A stretch of DNA of 64,000 nt from Salegentibacter maritimus (GCF_016236915.1 NZ_JAEHOK010000006.1:1-64000); one strand, 5' to 3'; numbered from the stretch's first letter, positions 41,165-51,029 are shown. Program-made: numbers and translations. The notes: a model not told the origin generated them from the sequence alone.

Positions 41165-43588
41165 ATGGCCAAGATTTTTAGTTTCGGATTTTGGAATTCT
41201 ATTGCGCGTTTAATATTGCGTAACAGAATTATTATACTTCTACTTATTATAGCTACCACTGTGTTTTTTGCCAGCCAGTGGAAGAATATGCGCTTTTCTT
41301 TTACAGAAGCCAATCTTTTGCCCGACGATCATCAAGACAATATTGCTTATAACGAATTTTTAGATAAGTTTGGCGAAGAGGGAAACGTAGTACTACTTGG
41401 AATTCAGGATTCGGCACTTTTTGAACCTGAAAATTTTCAGGCCTGGAAGAAGCTAACCCACACATTAGAGTCGTCTCCAGCCGTAGATTTTACCATATCC
41501 CTAAGCAATCTTCAACAATTAAAAAAGTTTGAAGATCCCAGCCGATTTGAGATGGTTCCTTTTATTAGTGAAGAAAAACCTACAAAAGAAGCACTTCAAC
41601 AATATCAGGACAAACTTTATAACCAACTTCCTTTTTACGAAAACCTGGTGTATAGCTCGCACTCCAATACGGTACAGTCGGCGATCTATATGAACAAAGA
41701 AATTGTAAACTCTAAAGAGCGTAAAACCTTTATAATAGATGAGCTACAACCACTTATTCTCAATTTTGAAGAAAATACAGGCATAGATGTAAAAGTATCG
41801 GGGATGCCTTATATAAGAACCCTGAATTCACAGAATATTATAGATGAAATCGAGCTTTTTATCCTCGCAGCACTTGCGGTTACTTCGCTTATATTCTTCT
41901 TCTTTTTCAGGTCTATTAGGGCAACCATTATTTCAATGATCACCGTTTGTATTGGTGTAATGTGGGCTTTTGGAGTTATTGGTTTTTTACATTACGAAAT
42001 AACAGTACTTACCGCACTTATTCCGCCGCTAATAATTGTAATAGGAATTCCCAATTGCATTTTCCTGATAAATAAATACCAACAGGAAATAAAAAAACAT
42101 GGAAATCAGGCTAAATCCTTACAACGTGTAATTACTAAAGTGGGAAATGCCACCTTAATGACCAATATTACCACGGCATCTGGTTTCGCAACTTTTATAC
42201 TTACCGACAGCACTTTATTAAAAGAGTTTGGCATCGTAGCTTCCATTAATATTGTTGCCATATTTATTCTAAGTCTATTGATAATTCCTATTATCTATAG
42301 TTATATGAATTTACCGAAATACAAACACCTAAAACATCTTAATAAACGATGGATTGGTGGTTTTGTAAACTGGATGGAGCAAATGGTACGGCACCACCGT
42401 ATTAGTATTTATATTACATCAATAATACTCCTGGTAGCTAGTATTATTGGAATTTATACTATAAAAATATCAGGAAGTTTATTAGAAGATATGCCTGAAG
42501 AAGCTGCGTTTTTTCAGGATATAAAATTCTTCGAAAAAGAATTTGACGGGGTAATGCCTTTAGAAATTCTTGTAGACACTAAAAGAAAGAATGGCGTTTT
42601 AAAATTGGCTACACTTAAACGCATGGAAGAATTACAAAACCATCTTGCCGAAATCCCCGAGTTTTCGCAACCAATTTCGGTAACAAGACTTGTAAAATAT
42701 TCCAAGCAGGCATTTTATAATGGTGAAGCTAAATATTATCAGCTGCCCAGTTCCCAGGAACAAAATTTTATTATGCCCTACGCAAAAGGTTTTTCGTCAG
42801 GAGAGAATTTACTGTCTTCCTATGTAGATAGCACCGGAAGATATGCCAGAATTACCACCTACATGAAAGACATTGGCACCGATAAAATGGAAGATTTAGA
42901 AGAAGACCTTTGGCCAAAAATAAACAAGATTTTCCCCGAAGAACGTTACGAGGTTTCCATGACGGGGAAAGCCCTTATTTTTCAAAAAGGAACCAACTAT
43001 TTGGTTAAGAACCTTGTGCTATCCCTTTCCCTGGCCATTCTATTAATCGCCCTACTTATGGCCTGGATGTTTAGGTCTTTTAGAATGATTATTGTATCCC
43101 TTGTCCCCAACCTATTACCATTGTTGGTAACCGCCGGAATGATGGGGTTCCTGGGCGTTCCCATAAAACCTTCTACCATCCTGGTTTTTAGTATTGCTTT
43201 TGGAATTTCGGTAGACGATACCATTCACTTCTTAGCCAAATACAGGCAGGAACTTAAAGCCAACAATTGGAAAATTAAACGTTCGGTTTATGGCGCTTTA
43301 CGTGAAACCGGCGTGAGCATGTTTTATACCTCTATCGTGCTTTTCTTTGGATTTTCGGTATTTATGATAAGTAGTTTTGGAGGTACGGTGGCCCTTGGTG
43401 GCCTGGTTTCGGCAACTTTGCTTTTTGCCATGCTTGCCAATTTACTATTACTACCTTCTTTATTACTTTCTTTAGAGAAGAATATTGCCAATAAAAAGGT
43501 ATTAAAGGAACCGGCCATGAAAATTATTGACACCGAAGAAGACGAAGATGAAATTGAAAAAGAAACATCAAAGAGTTCTAAAAGATAA
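41165..43588 (+). CDS. MMPL/RND-family exporter
   Basis: This 807-residue inner-membrane protein has the RND plan: one N-terminal helix, a periplasmic domain (about 50-225), five or six helices (IDEIELFILAALAVTSLIFFFFFRSIRATI...), a second single helix, periplasmic domain and helix bundle (LVLSLSLAILLIALLMAWMFRSFRMIIVSLVPNLLPLL). The motif FGISVDDTIHF carries the Asp residues used for proton transfer. Members export lipids or hydrophobic compounds. The C-terminal tail is acidic. No adaptor or TolC gene is adjacent, which fits lipid transport. Confidence 0.9.
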   Translation: MAKIFSFGFWNSIARLILRNRIIILLLIIATTVFFASQWKNMRFSFTEANLLPDDHQDNIAYNEFLDKFGEEGNVVLLGIQDSALFEPENFQAWKKLTHTLESSPAVDFTISLSNLQQLKKFEDPSRFEMVPFISEEKPTKEALQQYQDKLYNQLPFYENLVYSSHSNTVQSAIYMNKEIVNSKERKTFIIDELQPLILNFEENTGIDVKVSGMPYIRTLNSQNIIDEIELFILAALAVTSLIFFFFFRSIRATIISMITVCIGVMWAFGVIGFLHYEITVLTALIPPLIIVIGIPNCIFLINKYQQEIKKHGNQAKSLQRVITKVGNATLMTNITTASGFATFILTDSTLLKEFGIVASINIVAIFILSLLIIPIIYSYMNLPKYKHLKHLNKRWIGGFVNWMEQMVRHHRISIYITSIILLVASIIGIYTIKISGSLLEDMPEEAAFFQDIKFFEKEFDGVMPLEILVDTKRKNGVLKLATLKRMEELQNHLAEIPEFSQPISVTRLVKYSKQAFYNGEAKYYQLPSSQEQNFIMPYAKGFSSGENLLSSYVDSTGRYARITTYMKDIGTDKMEDLEEDLWPKINKIFPEERYEVSMTGKALIFQKGTNYLVKNLVLSLSLAILLIALLMAWMFRSFRMIIVSLVPNLLPLLVTAGMMGFLGVPIKPSTILVFSIAFGISVDDTIHFLAKYRQELKANNWKIKRSVYGALRETGVSMFYTSIVLFFGFSVFMISSFGGTVALGGLVSATLLFAMLANLLLLPSLLLSLEKNIANKKVLKEPAMKIIDTEEDEDEIEKETSKSSKR

Positions 43589-43694
43589 TTAAGCCTCGTG
43601 GCTAGTCTCTTGAGGTTTAGTGAAAAATTATTTTAATTGTAGCAGGCCGCCGGAAAATTAATGTATTTATAAAGATTAATAAAAACCGGCTTGC

Positions 43695-43725
43695 TTTGCA
43701 GGCTGAGACGGATAAATTATATTTG
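43695..43725 (+). promoter_or_regulatory. promoter of asnS
   Basis: TTTG at 43695-43698 and TATATTTG at 43718-43725 are 19 bases apart, a full match to the phylum consensus. Confidence 0.8.
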
Positions 43726-43747
43726 TTTCTTCTAAAATCTTACATAA

Positions 43748-45190
43748 ATGATACAAGCAAAAATTGCTGAAATATTAGACAGCAATCAATTCCTACAGGA
43801 ATTTGAGGTGAACGGCTGGGTACGTTCTTTTAGGAGCAATCGCTTTATTGCCTTAAACGATGGTTCTACCATTAACAACCTACAATGTGTAATAGATTTT
43901 GAAAATTTTGACCAGGACGAACTCAAACGAATCACTGTTGGCTCGGCAATTTCGGTAAAAGGTACGCTGGTTGAAAGCCAGGGAAATCAACAAAGAGTTG
44001 AAATTGAAGTAAAGGAATTTAAAATTCTGGGAGATGCCAATCCTGAAGAAGTGAAGCTTACCATCCTTTCTCCAAAGCGTCACAGCCTCGAGAAATTGAG
44101 ACAGCAGGCCCATTTAAGGGTTCGTACCAACACTTTTGGCGCTATTATGCGTGTACGTTCAAAACTGTCTTTTGCAGTACACAGTTATTTTCAGCAAAAT
44201 AATTTCCACTATGTAAATACACCAATTATTACCGGAAGTGATGCCGAAGGAGCCGGGGAAATGTTTAGAGTGAGTGCTTTAGATATGGAAAACCCACCAA
44301 AGAAAGAAGATGGCAGCATCGATTTTAGTGAAGATTTCTTCGGAAAAGAAACTAATTTAACCGTTTCGGGACAACTAGAAGGAGAGGCTTATGCCATGGG
44401 ACTTGGTCAAATTTATACCTTTGGACCCACTTTTAGGGCCGAAAACTCAAACACTTCACGCCATTTAGCTGAATTCTGGATGATAGAGCCCGAAGTAGCT
44501 TTCTGCGATCTTGACGGCAATATGGATTTAGCTGAAGATTTTATAAAATATGTGTTGAGATATATCTTAGAAAACTGCCAGGACGACCTGGAATTCTTAG
44601 ATAAACGCTTTAAGACGGAAGAAGAATCTAAACCAAAGGCAGAACGCACCGGGATGGGACTTCTGGAAAAACTTCACTTTGTTTTAGACAATAATTTTAA
44701 AAGGGTAAGCTATACTGAGGCAATAGAGATCCTTAAAAATTGTAAACCCAACAAAAAGAAGAAATTCAACTATATTATTGAAGAATGGGGCGCCGATCTA
44801 CAAAGTGAACACGAACGTTATTTGGTAGAAAAACATTTTAAATGCCCTGTAATTTTATTTGATTACCCGGCAAATATCAAGGCCTTTTATATGCGCCTAA
44901 ACGAAGATGGCAAAACCGTAAGGGCTATGGATATACTTTTCCCGGGAATTGGTGAAATTGTTGGTGGTTCGCAAAGAGAAGAGCGCCTGGATATACTTCG
45001 AGGTAAAATGAAAGAACTGGATATAGACGAAAAAGAACTCTGGTGGTATCTGGATACCCGTAAATTCGGGACCTGCATGCATAGTGGTTTTGGACTTGGG
45101 TTTGAAAGACTGGTACAATTTGTAACCGGAATGGGAAATATACGCGATGTAATTCCTTTCCCCAGAACTCCGCAAAACGCCGAGTTTTAA
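43748..45190 (+). CDS. asnS: asparaginyl-tRNA synthetase
   Basis: This class II synthetase charges tRNA-Asn. The N-terminal OB-fold anticodon domain is NGWVRSFRSNRFIALNDGSTINNLQCVID; the catalytic domain shows motif 2 FGPTFRAENSNTSRHLAEFWMIEPE and motif 3 GFGLGFERLVQFVTGMGNIRDVIPFPRTP. FRAE(N/D) and the GFGLGFERL ending distinguish AsnRS from AspRS. The length is 480 residues. It is a single-gene unit ending in a strong terminator. Confidence 0.96.
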   Translation: MIQAKIAEILDSNQFLQEFEVNGWVRSFRSNRFIALNDGSTINNLQCVIDFENFDQDELKRITVGSAISVKGTLVESQGNQQRVEIEVKEFKILGDANPEEVKLTILSPKRHSLEKLRQQAHLRVRTNTFGAIMRVRSKLSFAVHSYFQQNNFHYVNTPIITGSDAEGAGEMFRVSALDMENPPKKEDGSIDFSEDFFGKETNLTVSGQLEGEAYAMGLGQIYTFGPTFRAENSNTSRHLAEFWMIEPEVAFCDLDGNMDLAEDFIKYVLRYILENCQDDLEFLDKRFKTEEESKPKAERTGMGLLEKLHFVLDNNFKRVSYTEAIEILKNCKPNKKKKFNYIIEEWGADLQSEHERYLVEKHFKCPVILFDYPANIKAFYMRLNEDGKTVRAMDILFPGIGEIVGGSQREERLDILRGKMKELDIDEKELWWYLDTRKFGTCMHSGFGLGFERLVQFVTGMGNIRDVIPFPRTPQNAEF

Positions 45191-45202
45191 GATATTCTCT
45201 AG

Positions 45203-45234
45203 CCTCACAGGTTTTAAAACCTGTGAGGTTTTTT
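45203..45234 (+). terminator. intrinsic terminator of asnS
   Basis: CCTCACAGGTTTT and AAAACCTGTGAGG form a 13-bp palindrome followed by six Ts. Confidence 0.93.
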
Positions 45235-45243
45235 ATTAGTAAT

Positions 45244-45315
45244 CGTCAAGCTAAACTTGTTTTAACTTCCAGGATGATTTTAGCTTCATCAGATCCCGAG
45301 ATAAATTCAGGATGA
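45244..45315. repeat. dispersed palindromic repeat overlapping a start codon
   Basis: The copy runs from CGTCAAGCTAAACTTGTTTT to ATAAATTCAGGATGA. Its end contains the ATG used as the putative start of the downstream pseudouridine synthase. Confidence 0.75.
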
Positions 45316-46232
45316 AGATCTTAAAAATAGAATATGATTTCTTCCCAACAACCAACTACCCATTGAAAATAAAAGAAACGCATATTGTTCCCGCGATTAC
45401 AGAAAAAATCAGGCTACAGGAATATGCTATTGCAATTTTCCCTTCCCTTCCCACTAAAAGCTCCCTTAAAAAAGCTCTAAAAAAGGAACTCATTCTATTA
45501 AACGGCCAGCCCGCAAAGACTTCAGATTGGATTAAAGAAGGTCAAAAAATAGAGTTGCTGGAATCAAGAGAAAAACCACAAAAGCTGTTTACCAAAAAAT
45601 TGCAGGTTATTTTTGAAGACGATTATCTTGCCGTAATACATAAACCTGCCGGAATTCCTACCAGCGGAAATTATTTTAAAACCATTAGCAATGCCCTCCC
45701 ATTTAATTTAAACACATCCAACCAAAAAGATGCTTTGCCAGCTCCTCTGCCGGTACATAGATTAGATAATCCAACCTCGGGAATATTATTAATTGCCAAA
45801 ACCAAAGCTGCGCAGGTGTCTTTAAATAGGCTTTTTGAAGAAAAAAAAATAGAAAAAACTTATCATGCCCTGGTATTAGGCAGTCTATCAAATTCTGTTG
45901 TTATAAATAAATCTATCGAAAACAAAAACGCCGAAACCAAAATAGAACTTATTGAAGAGTTTCTGTTTAAAAATGAATCATTTAGTTTGGTAAAAGCGTT
46001 TCCAAAAACAGGGAGAACGCATCAAATAAGAATTCATTTGGCTGAAAATGGAAATGCGATTGTTGGCGACAAAATATATGGAAAGGCTTCAGAAAATATA
46101 AAAAAAAGAGGTTTATTTTTAGCAGCTACTGCCATTGAGTTTAGACACCCCATAACAGAAAAATTGCTTTATTTTGAGCTCGATCTTCCAAAGAGATTTA
46201 GAGATTTTAAGGAATTAGTTAAGAATACTTAA
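45312..46232 (+). CDS. RluA-family pseudouridine synthase
   Basis: This 306-residue enzyme isomerises uridine in RNA. An S4-like domain occupies about 45-85 (LPTKSSLKKALKKELILLNGQPAKTSDWIKEGQKI), followed by the catalytic domain with FEDDYLAVIHKPAGIPTSG, the active-site motif PVHRLDNPTSGILLIAKTK (Asp in HRLD), and GRTHQIRIHLAENGNAIVGDKIYG. The position modified cannot be named. The ATG at 45312 lies inside the dispersed repeat; a TTG at 45363 (KIKETHIVPA) is a realistic alternative start. Confidence 0.88.
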   Translation: MKILKIEYDFFPTTNYPLKIKETHIVPAITEKIRLQEYAIAIFPSLPTKSSLKKALKKELILLNGQPAKTSDWIKEGQKIELLESREKPQKLFTKKLQVIFEDDYLAVIHKPAGIPTSGNYFKTISNALPFNLNTSNQKDALPAPLPVHRLDNPTSGILLIAKTKAAQVSLNRLFEEKKIEKTYHALVLGSLSNSVVINKSIENKNAETKIELIEEFLFKNESFSLVKAFPKTGRTHQIRIHLAENGNAIVGDKIYGKASENIKKRGLFLAATAIEFRHPITEKLLYFELDLPKRFRDFKELVKNT

Positions 46233-46287
46233 CAAAATTTTACCACAATCATTTACTGTGCCAAAGCCTAACTAGCGTTGTTTTGCC

Positions 46288-46295
46288 TATTTTTG
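46288..46295 (+). promoter_or_regulatory. possible -7 box upstream of rpoN
   Basis: TATTTTTG stands 245 bases before rpoN in a gap of about 308 bases. The part from 46233 to 46395 otherwise shows no gene; the remainder is a dispersed repeat. Confidence 0.35.
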
Positions 46296-46395
46296 TAGTA
46301 AGACACCCAGATAGTTTATAGGTCTTATAATTAGAGACAACAAACATATCAAAGCGGCGTTGAATAGGTTAACTGATTAAACAAAAAGAAAAGGA

Positions 46396-46520
46396 GGCTG
46401 CCTGAAAGTCTATTTTGATCAAGCTGAAATTCGTTTCAGTTTCTAACATGCTCACTGAGTACAAAACATGTTAGATCTTGAAGTAAACTTAAGGTGACGG
46501 CTTTTAAAAGCAGCTCTTTT
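46396..46520. repeat. dispersed palindromic repeat, diverged
   Basis: Recognisable parts are GGCTGCCTGAAAGTC, AAGCTGAAATTCGTTTCAG, TTCTAACATG, and AAGGTGACGG. It fills the second half of the gap before rpoN. Confidence 0.65.
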
Positions 46521-46540
46521 AAATCTCGATTATAAAATTT

Positions 46541-48007
46541 ATGCTTAAACAGCAATTAAATCTCAAATTATCTCAAAAGCTTTCTCCGCAGCAGATACAG
46601 CTCATGAAGCTTATACAACTTCCTACGCAAGCATTTGAGCAGCGTATAAAACAGGAATTAGAGGAAAATCCAGCTTTGGAAGATGGCAAATTAGAAGCCA
46701 GAGATGAATTTGAGGAGTATGAAGATGATTACAAGGAAAGAGATCGTGAAGATGAAGGAACCGAATCTATTGAGGCTGAAATAGATGTTGACGAATATTT
46801 AAGTGATGATGAGGTACCTAACTATAGGCTTCAAGCCAATAATTATAGTCCCGATGATGACGAAAAAAGCGTACCTTATGCAGCCGGCACTTCGTTTACA
46901 CAATACCTAACCACTCAATTAAGTACGCTTAGATTTGATGAAAGCGAAAAACAAATAGCTGCCTTTCTGGTAGGTAGCGTAGATGAAAGTGGTTATTTAA
47001 GAAGAGAGCTGCAGGATATTGTAGATGACCTGGCCTTTACCCAAAATATTTATACAGATGAAGATGCGGTAGAGAAGGTACTTAAAAAGGTGCAGGAATT
47101 GGATCCAGCTGGTGTAGGAGCCAGATCTCTTCAAGAATGTCTTCTTATTCAACTTAAACGCAAAGAGCCTACAAAAGCCGTAGAATTAGCCGAAGATATC
47201 CTGGACCGCTCGTTTGACCAATTCAGCAAAAAACATTACACCAAAATAATTTCCAGGCACGATATTTCGGAAGATGAACTTCGGGAAGCTATAGATGTTA
47301 TTGAACATTTAAACCCGAAACCGGGAGGTTCTTATTCTGGAAACACCAGAATGATAGAGCACGTAATCCCAGACTTTACCATTAAAATTGTAGATGGGGA
47401 TTTAGAGTTAAGCCTTAATGGCCGCAATGCACCACAAATGCACGTCTCTCGCGATTATAGCGACATGCTAAAAGGCTATAAAGAATCTAAAGAAAAAACA
47501 AAGGCACAGAAAGATGCAGTTATGTTTATAAAACAAAAGCTGGATGCCGCAAAATGGTTTATTGAAGCCATACAGCAAAGACAACAAACGCTTATGGTTA
47601 CCATGAGTGCTATTATGAACTACCAAAAAGAATATTTCTTGACCGGCGACGAGCGAAACCTTAGGCCCATGATCTTAAAGGATATTGCCGATGAGATAGA
47701 GATGGATGTTTCTACAGTTTCAAGGGTGGCCAACAGTAAATATGTAGACACACCTTACGGAACCAAACTCATTAAGGAATTCTTCTCTGAGTCTATGAAA
47801 AACGATCAGGGAGAAGATGTTTCCACCAGAGAGATTAAAAAAATACTGGAAATTTCTATCGAGGAAGAAGATAAACGTAAACCCCTTACCGATGAAAAAC
47901 TCGCAAGGGTATTAAAAGATAAAGGCTATCCAATTGCACGAAGAACGGTTGCAAAATATAGAGAACAATTAGACATTCCTGTGGCCAGACTTCGAAAAGA
48001 AATTTAA
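46541..48007 (+). CDS. rpoN: RNA polymerase sigma-54 factor
   Basis: The 488-residue sigma factor starts with the Gln-rich region I, LKQQLNLKLSQKLSPQQIQLMKLIQLP, that contacts activators; an acidic region II follows (46-120, DDYKERDREDEGTESIEAEIDVDEY). The core-binding and DNA-binding parts include DIADEIEMDVSTVSRVANSKYVDTPYGT and the perfect RpoN box ARRTVAKYRE near the C-terminus. It overlaps the following membrane-protein gene by one base. No bacterial enhancer-binding protein gene is in the window. Confidence 0.97.
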   Translation: MLKQQLNLKLSQKLSPQQIQLMKLIQLPTQAFEQRIKQELEENPALEDGKLEARDEFEEYEDDYKERDREDEGTESIEAEIDVDEYLSDDEVPNYRLQANNYSPDDDEKSVPYAAGTSFTQYLTTQLSTLRFDESEKQIAAFLVGSVDESGYLRRELQDIVDDLAFTQNIYTDEDAVEKVLKKVQELDPAGVGARSLQECLLIQLKRKEPTKAVELAEDILDRSFDQFSKKHYTKIISRHDISEDELREAIDVIEHLNPKPGGSYSGNTRMIEHVIPDFTIKIVDGDLELSLNGRNAPQMHVSRDYSDMLKGYKESKEKTKAQKDAVMFIKQKLDAAKWFIEAIQQRQQTLMVTMSAIMNYQKEYFLTGDERNLRPMILKDIADEIEMDVSTVSRVANSKYVDTPYGTKLIKEFFSESMKNDQGEDVSTREIKKILEISIEEEDKRKPLTDEKLARVLKDKGYPIARRTVAKYREQLDIPVARLRKEI

Positions 48008-48612
48008 TGAGATTCCTTTTAAAAAGTGCATCTTTTATTTTCCACCCGCTATGGCTGCCATTAGCGGCAAGTTTTTTCTACTTTATTTTTACCCCCAGGT
48101 TTTTTCCTGAAGGTATAGCAAAAGCAAAGTTATTGGCAATAGCCATACTTACTATATTTATACCTATTGTATTTTATTTTCTATTAAAAAATTTGGGAAA
48201 AGCACAATCTATCTTTTTAATAAATACCAGAGAACGAAAGTGGCCACTATTATTCTACGCGATTCTAATTACTATGGTACTAAACCAGATTTTAAACGCT
48301 TATAATTATGCTGCGCTTTATTACTACTTTACTGGAATTCTATTCGCCACTATAGTCGCCTTTGTCCTGGTTTTATTAAAAGTAAAACTGAGTTTACATA
48401 TGATAGGCATGGGCGCCCTTTTGGTTTTTCTAATTGGCATCAGTTTAAATTTTAAAATAAATTTAGTATATACCATTAGTTTTTTAATACTTGCACTGGG
48501 GCTAACAGCCTCTTCAAGGATTTATTACAAAGCACACACAATCAACGAATTAGTATTGGGCCTTGCTTGCGGAATCTTAACGCAAATTATAGTACTAAAC
48601 TTATGGCTATAA
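48007..48612 (+). CDS. PAP2-like membrane protein
   Basis: The 201-residue protein has about six membrane helices. The segments SLHMIGMGALL and SSRIYYKAHTINELVLGLACG match, in place and partly in residues, the last two phosphatase motifs of the PAP2 superfamily (SxxH and SRxxxxxHxxxD-like), with N or E where Asp is expected, so activity is uncertain. It is translationally coupled to rpoN (TAATG). Its 3' end overlaps the PorT-like gene by six bases. Confidence 0.7.
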   Translation: MRFLLKSASFIFHPLWLPLAASFFYFIFTPRFFPEGIAKAKLLAIAILTIFIPIVFYFLLKNLGKAQSIFLINTRERKWPLLFYAILITMVLNQILNAYNYAALYYYFTGILFATIVAFVLVLLKVKLSLHMIGMGALLVFLIGISLNFKINLVYTISFLILALGLTASSRIYYKAHTINELVLGLACGILTQIIVLNLWL

Positions 48613-49335
48613 TATATAAAACATAAGACCCACTCTAAATACCGAAATATCTATTGGCGCACCATTCACTGATGCATCAGGAAACAATGGGTTTAAACTA
48701 TAATACAAATGAAAATTAAAGGTGTTGTAACCAAAAGTAAAAGTTGCCCCCATTCGAAAGCGATCTAATTCTGGAACATCGGTTTGGATAACCTCGTTCC
48801 CGGGCTGAATAAATTTACTTTTAAAGTGATAGATGTATCCAAATCGCAATCCGGTATAAATCCTCCAGAACTTATAAGTTTCAGCCGTAGAAGTGCGCCA
48901 TCTAAACTCTAAAGGCACCTCTATTAGTTGTGTAGTAAATCTATTAACACTATAGTCGATATTATTTGTCAGTTCCCTAAAGATACTTTCTCCACTATTA
49001 TCTTCCCCTATAAAGAGGTTTTGACTATAGCTATTTAAAGAAAAACCTACTCCGGCTGCTATAGCGACATTTCGACGTTTATTAAGTGGAAAATCCCTGG
49101 TAAATCCGGCATGAATACCTCCTGAAAAACCAGATTGCGAAATAGCCTCAGGCTTATTACTAATAAAATTAAAGCTTAGTCCCAGGTAGAATTGATCTTC
49201 GCGATATAAACTATCTAAAATATATGGAACCGAATCAGGTATACGTTCCAATTCTTCCTCTATCTCGGTTTGAGCTGATAAAGGCAGACTAAAAACAACA
49301 AACAAGCCATAAAGAAATTTGAATAATTTATTCAT
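48607..49335 (-). CDS. PorT-like outer-membrane beta-barrel protein
   Basis: This 242-residue protein has a signal peptide (1-21, LPLSAQ) and a barrel-like alternation of strands: FYLGLSFNFISNKPEAISQSGFSGGIHAGFTRDFP, VAIAAGVGFSLNSYSQNL, RFGYIYHFKSKFI, ending VFRVGLMFYIL. Its length and the opening DSLYREDQFYLGLSFN resemble PorT of the type IX secretion system, but in flavobacteria I know porT usually sits elsewhere, so only PorT-like is claimed. It lies after the ExbB/ExbD operon, separated by a terminator. Confidence 0.65.
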   Translation of the reverse strand: MNKLFKFLYGLFVVFSLPLSAQTEIEEELERIPDSVPYILDSLYREDQFYLGLSFNFISNKPEAISQSGFSGGIHAGFTRDFPLNKRRNVAIAAGVGFSLNSYSQNLFIGEDNSGESIFRELTNNIDYSVNRFTTQLIEVPLEFRWRTSTAETYKFWRIYTGLRFGYIYHFKSKFIQPGNEVIQTDVPELDRFRMGATFTFGYNTFNFHLYYSLNPLFPDASVNGAPIDISVFRVGLMFYIL

Positions 49336-49368
49336 TTTTAGTCTACAGGTATATTTAGACTCAAATAT

Positions 49369-49412
49369 AAAAAAAACATCCTGCCTAATATTTAAAATTA
49401 GACAGGATGTTT
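49369..49412 (-). terminator. intrinsic terminator of the ExbB/ExbD operon
   Basis: On the minus strand AAACATCCTGTCTAAT pairs with ATTAGGCAGGATGTTT (one mismatch, seven-base loop), followed by a run of Ts. It ends the exbB-exbD-exbD transcript. Confidence 0.9.
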
Positions 49413-49444
49413 AATACAGTTTTGAAAAAATGACCTATTGGTCT

Positions 49445-49927
49445 TTATTGCATATTTTGTAATGCATCACCTTCTTTGGTTGTATAGTTGATTTTAAGAG
49501 CTTCAGCTTTTCTTAATTCTTGTTTAATATCTGAAACCAGCCCCATATTTGTTTCTTCATCTACCTTAAGGGCAGTTGTAAGATATGGTATCAATTCTTC
49601 TCGTTTTGTTTCTCTTTCAGAAAAGATAAACTGTTGAACTTCACCAACACTGGCAAATTTATCGTTCAACTGAATCCTTGCCTCAGTACCAAACGTTTGC
49701 TGGTATCTCGAACTTGGCTTTCCTGCATAGATATACATTACAAGATCCTTCTTATCAAGCTTTTCAACCTGATCGGCGAATGGTAGTTTATTTTGTACCA
49801 TTAACGTATTCTGGCGCATAACGGTAACAACCATAAAGAAGAACAGTAACATAAATACAATATCTGGTAAAGATGCTGTACTAATGGCTGGTTGCCCTTC
49901 GCTCTTTTTCTTTTTGAATTTAGACAT
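49445..49927 (-). CDS. exbD: ExbD/TolR-family biopolymer transport protein
   Basis: The 160-residue protein has one membrane helix near the N-terminus (ISTASLPDIVFMLLFFFMVVTVM) with the Asp that carries protons, and a periplasmic domain. It works with the ExbB-type channel at 51030 to harness the proton gradient for TonB-like or gliding functions. It is the second of two adjacent exbD copies, 34 bases after the first, with a periplasmic part unlike the first. Confidence 0.92.
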   Translation of the reverse strand: MSKFKKKKSEGQPAISTASLPDIVFMLLFFFMVVTVMRQNTLMVQNKLPFADQVEKLDKKDLVMYIYAGKPSSRYQQTFGTEARIQLNDKFASVGEVQQFIFSERETKREELIPYLTTALKVDEETNMGLVSDIKQELRKAEALKINYTTKEGDALQNMQ

Positions 49928-49961
49928 AATTGAGTCTTAAATTTAAGTTTTAATTAGGTTA

Positions 49962-50573
49962 TTAACTCTGCGGTTCAGCTTCAGAAAGCTTTTGAGGAAT
50001 CATATCTTTAATTAATTCAATTCTCTCTTTAAGCGTTTCTTTAGCGCCTTCACTTGTACGCGAATCGTTATATTTAGCTTCCATCTCAGTAAAGCTGGTA
50101 CCGAATAAACGCTGCGCTTCTCTATCTCTAAGTTGGTTATAAGCCGCCACAAGTTCGTTTTGTACAGAGATATAAGTTCCATACTCGGTTCCACGGTTAT
50201 TTACCAAAGAGATAATAGCTTTCTGTGGGTTTACAGAAGAAGTGGCTTCTCCCGCTCCCTGGCAGAAATCACAAGCTTCATCACCTGTTCCTCCACCATT
50301 ATCGATAAATTCAACTGCAGCTTGTCGCAGCTCCTCTATCTCCATCTCCTCATCTTCTACAAGTAATTGGTTGTTACTGTTAACCAAAACCTGAAAGATA
50401 TTTCGTTCTTTAATTACCGGTGGCTCTTGCTCTTCTGGCTGCCATGGGGGTAGTTTTCTACTAATCCCACTATCTGTCTCAATGGTTGTGGTTACCAAAA
50501 AGAAGATTAGTAGCAAGAAAGCAATATCGGCCATAGAGCCGGCATTAACTTCTGGTGCTTCTCTTCTTGCCAT
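49962..50573 (-). CDS. exbD: ExbD/TolR-family biopolymer transport protein, larger paralogue
   Basis: The 203-residue paralogue has the membrane helix AGSMADIAFLLLIFFLVTTTIETD with the proton-carrying Asp, then a longer periplasmic domain. A CDFCQ pair of cysteines and a Gly/Ala-rich segment (DNGGGTGDEACDFCQGAGEATSS) interrupt the domain and could form a disulfide. Two different ExbD proteins after one ExbB is typical of Bacteroidota. Confidence 0.92.
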   Translation of the reverse strand: MARREAPEVNAGSMADIAFLLLIFFLVTTTIETDSGISRKLPPWQPEEQEPPVIKERNIFQVLVNSNNQLLVEDEEMEIEELRQAAVEFIDNGGGTGDEACDFCQGAGEATSSVNPQKAIISLVNNRGTEYGTYISVQNELVAAYNQLRDREAQRLFGTSFTEMEAKYNDSRTSEGAKETLKERIELIKDMIPQKLSEAEPQS

Positions 50574-50577
50574 AATT

Positions 50578-51015
50578 TTACTTCATTAATTTTTTAACTC
50601 CGGAAATTACCATTGCTAAAATAGCGATTCCTGCAAGGATGTAAAAAGTTACTAAACCTGCACTTATCCAGTGGGCCGCGCTAGCCGAAAGTATGTCTCC
50701 GTCTTTAAGCGTCATTTGAGAACCATCTGTAACAAGATAAGCTATTACAATAACTGCCAAAAATGTTCCTACGGCAATTAATGTGTTTTTTATATTTCCT
50801 TTAAACAGGCCTTGTACCACAAAGATAAGGACCAAAGCAACTACTATTGCCAATACTAAATATGCAACATACATAAATGGATTGAGCAAACTGGTTTGCA
50901 AATCGGCCGAGGCCTCTATAGCATCACCGTCTTCGGCAAGGATCCTTCCAAGAAGGATAAGCCCTATAACGCCAATAACGATAGATACATATTTTAATAT
51001 TTTATGTAAAGTCAT
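50578..51015 (-). CDS. small membrane protein of the ExbB/ExbD operon
   Basis: I do not recognise a named family. The 145-residue protein has four predicted membrane helices and a short acidic loop (AEDGDAIEASADLQ) after the first. It lies between exbB and the first exbD with spacers of 14 and four bases, so it is certainly co-transcribed and likely works in the same complex. The same small gene is often found at this place in related genomes. Confidence 0.75.
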   Translation of the reverse strand: MTLHKILKYVSIVIGVIGLILLGRILAEDGDAIEASADLQTSLLNPFMYVAYLVLAIVVALVLIFVVQGLFKGNIKNTLIAVGTFLAVIVIAYLVTDGSQMTLKDGDILSASAAHWISAGLVTFYILAGIAILAMVISGVKKLMK

Positions 51016-51029
51016 AATTTAATCTGGTC

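Noticed and set aside
43591-43618. Terminator after the MMPL gene
   Set aside because: Only a weak seven-pair stem with a wobble, long loop and no T run.
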